A stretch of DNA of 64,000 bases. Origin: Quercus robur (Eukaryota; Streptophyta; Magnoliopsida; Fagales; Fagaceae). The notes beneath the pieces are model-generated. The model was not told the origin of the DNA, ran no database searches, and saw nothing but the letters and a program-made list of their open reading frames with translations. The stretch's first letter is position 1. The number at the start of each line of letters is the position of its first letter. Location: contig NC_065536.1 of assembly GCF_932294415.1 (NCBI RefSeq), positions 17,047,974 to 17,111,973 on the forward strand, written 5' to 3'. Shown here piece after piece: positions 59,897 to 64,000 of the stretch. The translations under genes and the position numbers were made by a program.

Positions 59897-61069
59897 CTAA
59901 AACTCCAAAGCTCCAAAAACATCAAAATCTCCCCCTATCTCCATCAAAATGTACTTCCCCTTTTTGTGACGAATTGACAAAGGGAAAGGAGGTGGTGGAG
60001 TAGACCACCGAACACTCGCTAAATTAGCACGCAAAGCCTGAAGCTCCGTGAGCAAATCCACCAAAAGTTGTCCATGCGCCACCTGAATGGTCATGACAGA
60101 ATCTAACATACTTCGAATGGATGAATCACCCGAATAAGAAGGTGGAGGATCAACAGCAGCTGTGGAATCGACAAAAGCCTTAGCAGTAGGGTCACCTGAA
60201 AAAGGAGGCTAAGCTGTAACACCTGTGGAAGACTCTACTCTAGGGCATTTAGAGCTAGCTCTCATCTGAGCAGCTCTCTGCCTAAGGAAGGTGGCACCTA
60301 TGGGAGCTATAATATGTACAGGCTCAAACGCGGGAAAATCCTTTAATCCTAAATGTAACAAAATCCTATAAGTAAAAACAAGGAAGAAAGACCATGTGCT
60401 GTAAAGCTACTCCTATGAACCTCAACCAAAGAATGAATGAAAAGAGTAGGAAAATTCATAGGAGCATCAGTCACAAGGGCATACAAAAATGCACATCTCT
60501 CAATAGGAATGATGTGCAAATGAGAGATAGGCCAGATAGAATGACAAGAAATCTAGAAAAACAAATAATGGATCTCAGTAAGCTCATAAGAGGTAATATG
60601 AGGATCAGTACCCCCACTTAATGGAAGTACTGGTGAGGTATAACATAATGTCATCAAGAGGAGGGGTCTCCGAATAAGGGTAGACAGGCCATCATACCAA
60701 AGGTACCCTAAGAGTAGAGGCCACTACTGAAGGAGTAATGGTATACTCTTCACCCCTAATCCAACTCATCACATACTGGACATTGGAATCATCAAAGTGG
60801 ATAGAGAGGTTCGAGTAGAACTCTCTAATCAAGGCAATCAAAGGAGGATGAGATATATCCAACAAAGGTAACCAACCCCTACGCTCAAAATTTCTCCTAT
60901 TCTCCAGATCTAACTCATCTAAAATCACCTTTCTCTCACCCCAAACAAACCTAAATATGTTCAGCTTCTCATAGGTTTTTTTGGTTTTTCTCAAACCTAA
61001 ACCTCTCACTTTCAAAGGCTGGGGTAGAGGTAGAGGTGGTTTTCTTGTTGTACCTAGTCTTCCTAACCA
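59897..61069 (-). pseudogene. Family C second ORF (putative plant transposon protein), broken
   Basis: The likely start is the ATG at 61069 (MVRKTRYNKKTTSTS). A frameshift near 60980 moves the coding sense into the frame with YEKLNIFRFVWGERKVILDE and RREFERRG-type text, then LIREFYSNLS, RGEEYTITPSVVASTLRVPLV, and an in-frame stop at 60692. The C-terminal part is readable at 60109-59897 (MLDSVMTIQVAHGQLLVDLL, then a Pro-rich stretch). The EFYSN/RG/ITP-VV-L-VP signature is shared with the family B ORF at 22452. Function unknown; no catalytic residues recognised. Confidence 0.7.
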
Positions 61070-61129
61070 TGATACTAAGGGTTGGAAAGGAAAGACACAA
61101 CAGAAACCAAAGAAAGAAAACAAAACCAA

Positions 61130-63007
61130 AGTCAGACTGCATTAGACAGAGTTAGAAAAAAAATATAAAAAATAACAATCTATATGATGCATTACATGAA
61201 TGAACAAATGATGCATGCTCTAATGCATTGAAAACTATTCAATTTTACTTGATAAACCAACAATGGACTTGAACATAGAGTTTTAGAACAAAAACCCCAA
61301 ATTTTGAAAAACCCAATTTCAAAAATCCCAACAAATTGATCAATTTATCATTACACTAATTAGATAACACTATATAATGACATAATCAATCAATAACACA
61401 AGTCAATTTAATCAATTGTAGCCCAATTGAACAAAATCCCCAATTTCATGTAGTTTCAAGCCCTAGAATTTCAAATTTTTCCCAAATCACAAATTTAATC
61501 AAATTAAAACATGGGAATCATGTTAATATCATCTAGAGACAAAAACCCAATGATCAAATGTGAAAGAAAACAACTTAAAAATCAAAAACCCCAAAAATCA
61601 TAGGTTCAAATATTTCAATAAAAAATGCATGAAAATTGTGAATAAATTGAAAAAGGAGGGGTAAAAAGGTCTTACCTGCACTTGAAGACAAAGATACTTG
61701 AGAAAAATTAAGAAGAAAATGACAAAATAGGCTCAGATTGGAACGGTCGAGCAAGAACAGTGAGAGAGCTTTTGAAAAAGTTTGAAAAGTGTGAAGAACA
61801 CGTGAGAGAAAAACCTTTTTAAAAACACACTGACTGATTTTTGATCGGTCAAAAATTAGATTTGATCAATCGAAAAGTAATTTCGATTGATCTAGAACCA
61901 ATCGAGCACCGATCAAGCCAGGCAAATTGTAACCAAAGTTTTTATTGCATTTTCGATCGATTAAGCAATAGGTTCAATCGATCGAAAATCTGGAAAAATC
62001 AGATTTTTTAAAAATAGAGCATTTTAATGTAGAAACTCCTCAAAGCACATTGTTTTATGAATAAAATGTATGAGTATGAGATGAAAAGTTTTTCAAAAAC
62101 ACTTGAATTCAACCCAGATCTCCCAAAAACAAGTTTTTCAAATTTGTCCTCAACAACTCAAACATTAAACAAATTTTGCATTAAAATCAAGGAATTCTTA
62201 ATCTTGGATGACCACAACAAGATCACACACAATATCATGTACTTAGTTTAGCAAGGAATAACTTGTATTGTGTGTGCAACTAGCAATAGCATGAGATACA
62301 TGTAAGGTGATAAGTAAATAGAGATCAATCACAATTTCTACAAAATTCATCACATAAGTTTGAAAGTGACTATCACTAAAAGAATTACACCATATAACTC
62401 TCACATCTCCTAGAAAACAAGCTTGCAATCATGTAAGTTTCTTGTTTTGCCTCATAATTTATACACCAATTTTATTTAATTTTGAATTTATTATAGCCCA
62501 ATAATGTACACACCAATTTTATTATCTAAAACAAGGCTACACTTTATGTTCTTTTTGTGCATGTGCTACACTTTCTCGAGCACAAAATCATATGATATGC
62601 ACTAAGGTGTTCATGATTGGCTAGTAAACAGTGGTGAGATAGTTATTTATGCCTTTCTCTTAGGATTTTTTAGTCCTTACAGTCAAAAGCATGTGACTTC
62701 AAAATCAAGATCATGTGATTAAAAACTATAAACAACTCCCACACAACATGCACTACATAGCTAAAACTAGCAAAGTGCAAAAAAATAAGCTCATCCAAGC
62801 TAAACAAGGTATATAAACATATTATATAAAGATAATATGGCCAGCCTTGATTACAAGTCCAAGAAAAATAGTGCAAAACACATTTTTTTTCCTTCCTTTT
62901 CCTCTTTTTTTTGTTTTTTTTTTTAATTTTTGAAAAAAATAACAAAACACCCTATCATGAAATGCATGAATGTTACGCAATGCAAATCCTAAAAACAAAA
63001 AAGAAAC

Positions 63008-63041
<34 letters not shown>

Positions 63042-63295
63042 CCAAGAAGAATTGTCACAAAGAGTAGAGAGATGAAGCACAAGGACCACGTCAGAAGGAC
63101 TCAATTAGATTGAGCCTTTTGCATCCAAAACCTTTTAGGTGCAACTCTAGCATTAGAGTTATTGTTCATATTAGAATGATGAGCAACTCCAGTATTGAAA
63201 TAAAGGTTTAATGTCTTTACCAACTCACCAATAAGTACCATAGGATCTTGTGCTTGAGGCACAAGTACTATTGGCTCATTTGCTCACTTTGTAGC
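61130..63295. other. Noncoding middle of the family C element
   Basis: No gene. It contains a cluster of gatcgatcaa/tcgatcga-type motifs (61745-61990), comparable to the tcgaca cluster of family B. A block at 62640-62690 is shared with family B. There are A/T homopolymers at 62880-62940 and 63009-63040. Confidence 0.65.
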
Positions 63296-63889
63296 TTACA
63301 ACTTGAAACAGTTTAGACGAATATATCCAGTCTTACCATAAAAATGACAAACCCATAAAGGTCTATCATGCAACTTATCCTTAGGGAGAGTGGGATTCTT
63401 AAGCTTAGATTCTTTAAGATCAACCCTAATCTTTCTAGGAGATGTAACTTCTACTGATTTGACAATCTCACTCATGAGGGGGCTCAGAAAAAGAAACAAA
63501 GTTTGTGAAATGAGTTTTAGACACAGAGATGTTATCTTCAAAACCTAGACCAGTTTTCTCTAAGGGAGGCTTCTGAATACTCAACATGTGTTCAAGTTTA
63601 GAACTAGCAATCCTATTTGTTTGTTCTCTAGCAACAAATAATTCAAGTTCCAAATTCTTAACTTTATCAAGTAACAACATGTTTTAGTCTTCACCTTATC
63701 AATCAATTCATTAACATCAAACAACTTCAATAACAAATTTTTCTTATTAAGTTCAAGAGAAGAAATTTTCTTTAAACCTAAATCAACATTTATAGCATCT
63801 TTTAAAGCAACCTTGAAAAGCTTATTATAGGCTTCTTGCAAATCAGCACATTCAGAGAGTTCCCCATTAGAAGGGTTCTCTTCAACCAC
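63296..63889 (-). pseudogene. gag: Family C gag C-terminal half, frameshifted
   Basis: Three overlapping minus frames carry one gag tail: a coiled-coil (LQEAYNKLFKVALKDA... LELNKKNLLLK), then LEHMLSIQKPPLEKTGLG, which aligns with family B gag (LEEMLSLQKS..., TGLG), then a zinc knuckle near 63320-63360 (WVCHFYGKTGYIRLNCFKL) in which the second Cys and the His are both Tyr. The gag N-terminal domain is outside the window or beyond the next break. Confidence 0.75.
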
Positions 63890-64000
63890 AACACTTTCAT
63901 CAACTACGACAGTAGCTATGAAAGTAATGAAGTTTCAATCCTCATCACTACCAGACTCGTGATCAAAAACTTTATCATCACTAAGGGTTACAGCCATAAC

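Larger units (their letters stand above)
58664..64000 (-). mobile_element. Family C Sirevirus-like element, 3' part (runs off window)
   Basis: In minus-strand order from the window edge: gag C-terminal half (63889-63296), long noncoding middle, second ORF (61069-59897), hairpin/polypurine tract, terminal polypurine tract and 3' LTR (59459-58664). The order and several noncoding blocks match the family B element. No pol motif is seen in the visible part. The 5' LTR, PBS and start of gag lie beyond base 64000, so the other end cannot be checked. Confidence 0.85.

Noticed and set aside
62670..63082. Minus-strand Lys- and Phe-rich frames
   Set aside because: Homopolymer translations in the noncoding middle of the family C element.

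Overview
The window is plant nuclear DNA, most likely from a woody eudicot. The evidence is plant LTR retrotransposons of several lineages, an L1-type LINE, Helitron, CACTA and hAT-like elements, a plastid-derived insert, and two intron-containing plant gene families. A Fagaceae-type genome (oak or chestnut) is a guess from general impression. I see no intact protein-coding host gene. The two host loci are both decayed: a group I Nramp metal transporter (Nramp5-like, minus strand) and an LRR receptor kinase of the MIK2 type (plus strand).

Layout. 1-1819: LTR fragments and a short minisatellite. 1820-12916: a complete but dead Ty3/Gypsy element of the Tat/Retand type (target-site duplication GAACT), with two 571-bp LTRs, a sense gag-pol and an antisense multi-exon gene; a 1.1-kb solo LTR sits inside its 3' LTR. 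12917-16015: AT-rich DNA with LTR pieces. 16016-25757: a four-layer nest, namely a small MITE split by a solo LTR (family A), itself split by an 8.56-kb gag-only Copia/Sirevirus-like element (family B), itself carrying a solo LTR (family C). 25915-26300: the tail of a Copia polyprotein. 26693-37996: the Nramp pseudogene, 13 recognisable exons, whose ~5.7-kb sixth intron holds a Helitron and a plastid fragment (trnS-UGA to psbZ). 39341-40612: two MITEs. 40827-44513: a Copia remnant with a solo LTR in it. 44514-46942: a family A LTR fragment containing a CACTA element. 48259-49177: another family C solo LTR. 49447-52001: a 5'-truncated LINE. 52702-58162: the LRR kinase pseudogene, interrupted by a family A solo LTR. 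58664-64000: the 3' portion of a minus-strand family C element that runs off the window.

How the parts relate. Families B and C share a gag with coiled-coil and zinc knuckle, a second non-pol ORF, and matching internal noncoding DNA. Neither shows protease, integrase, reverse transcriptase or RNase H in the visible part, so they probably depend on an autonomous relative. Most insertions are dated relative to each other by exact 5-bp target duplications. The parts least explained by standard annotation are the antisense gene of the Gypsy element with its own putative promoter, strong enrichment of a GGACGAG/CTCGTCC heptamer across that element, the B/C second ORF with an internal polypurine tract beside a hairpin, and the exon 1-intron-exon 2 duplication that fuses two Nramp exons head to tail.
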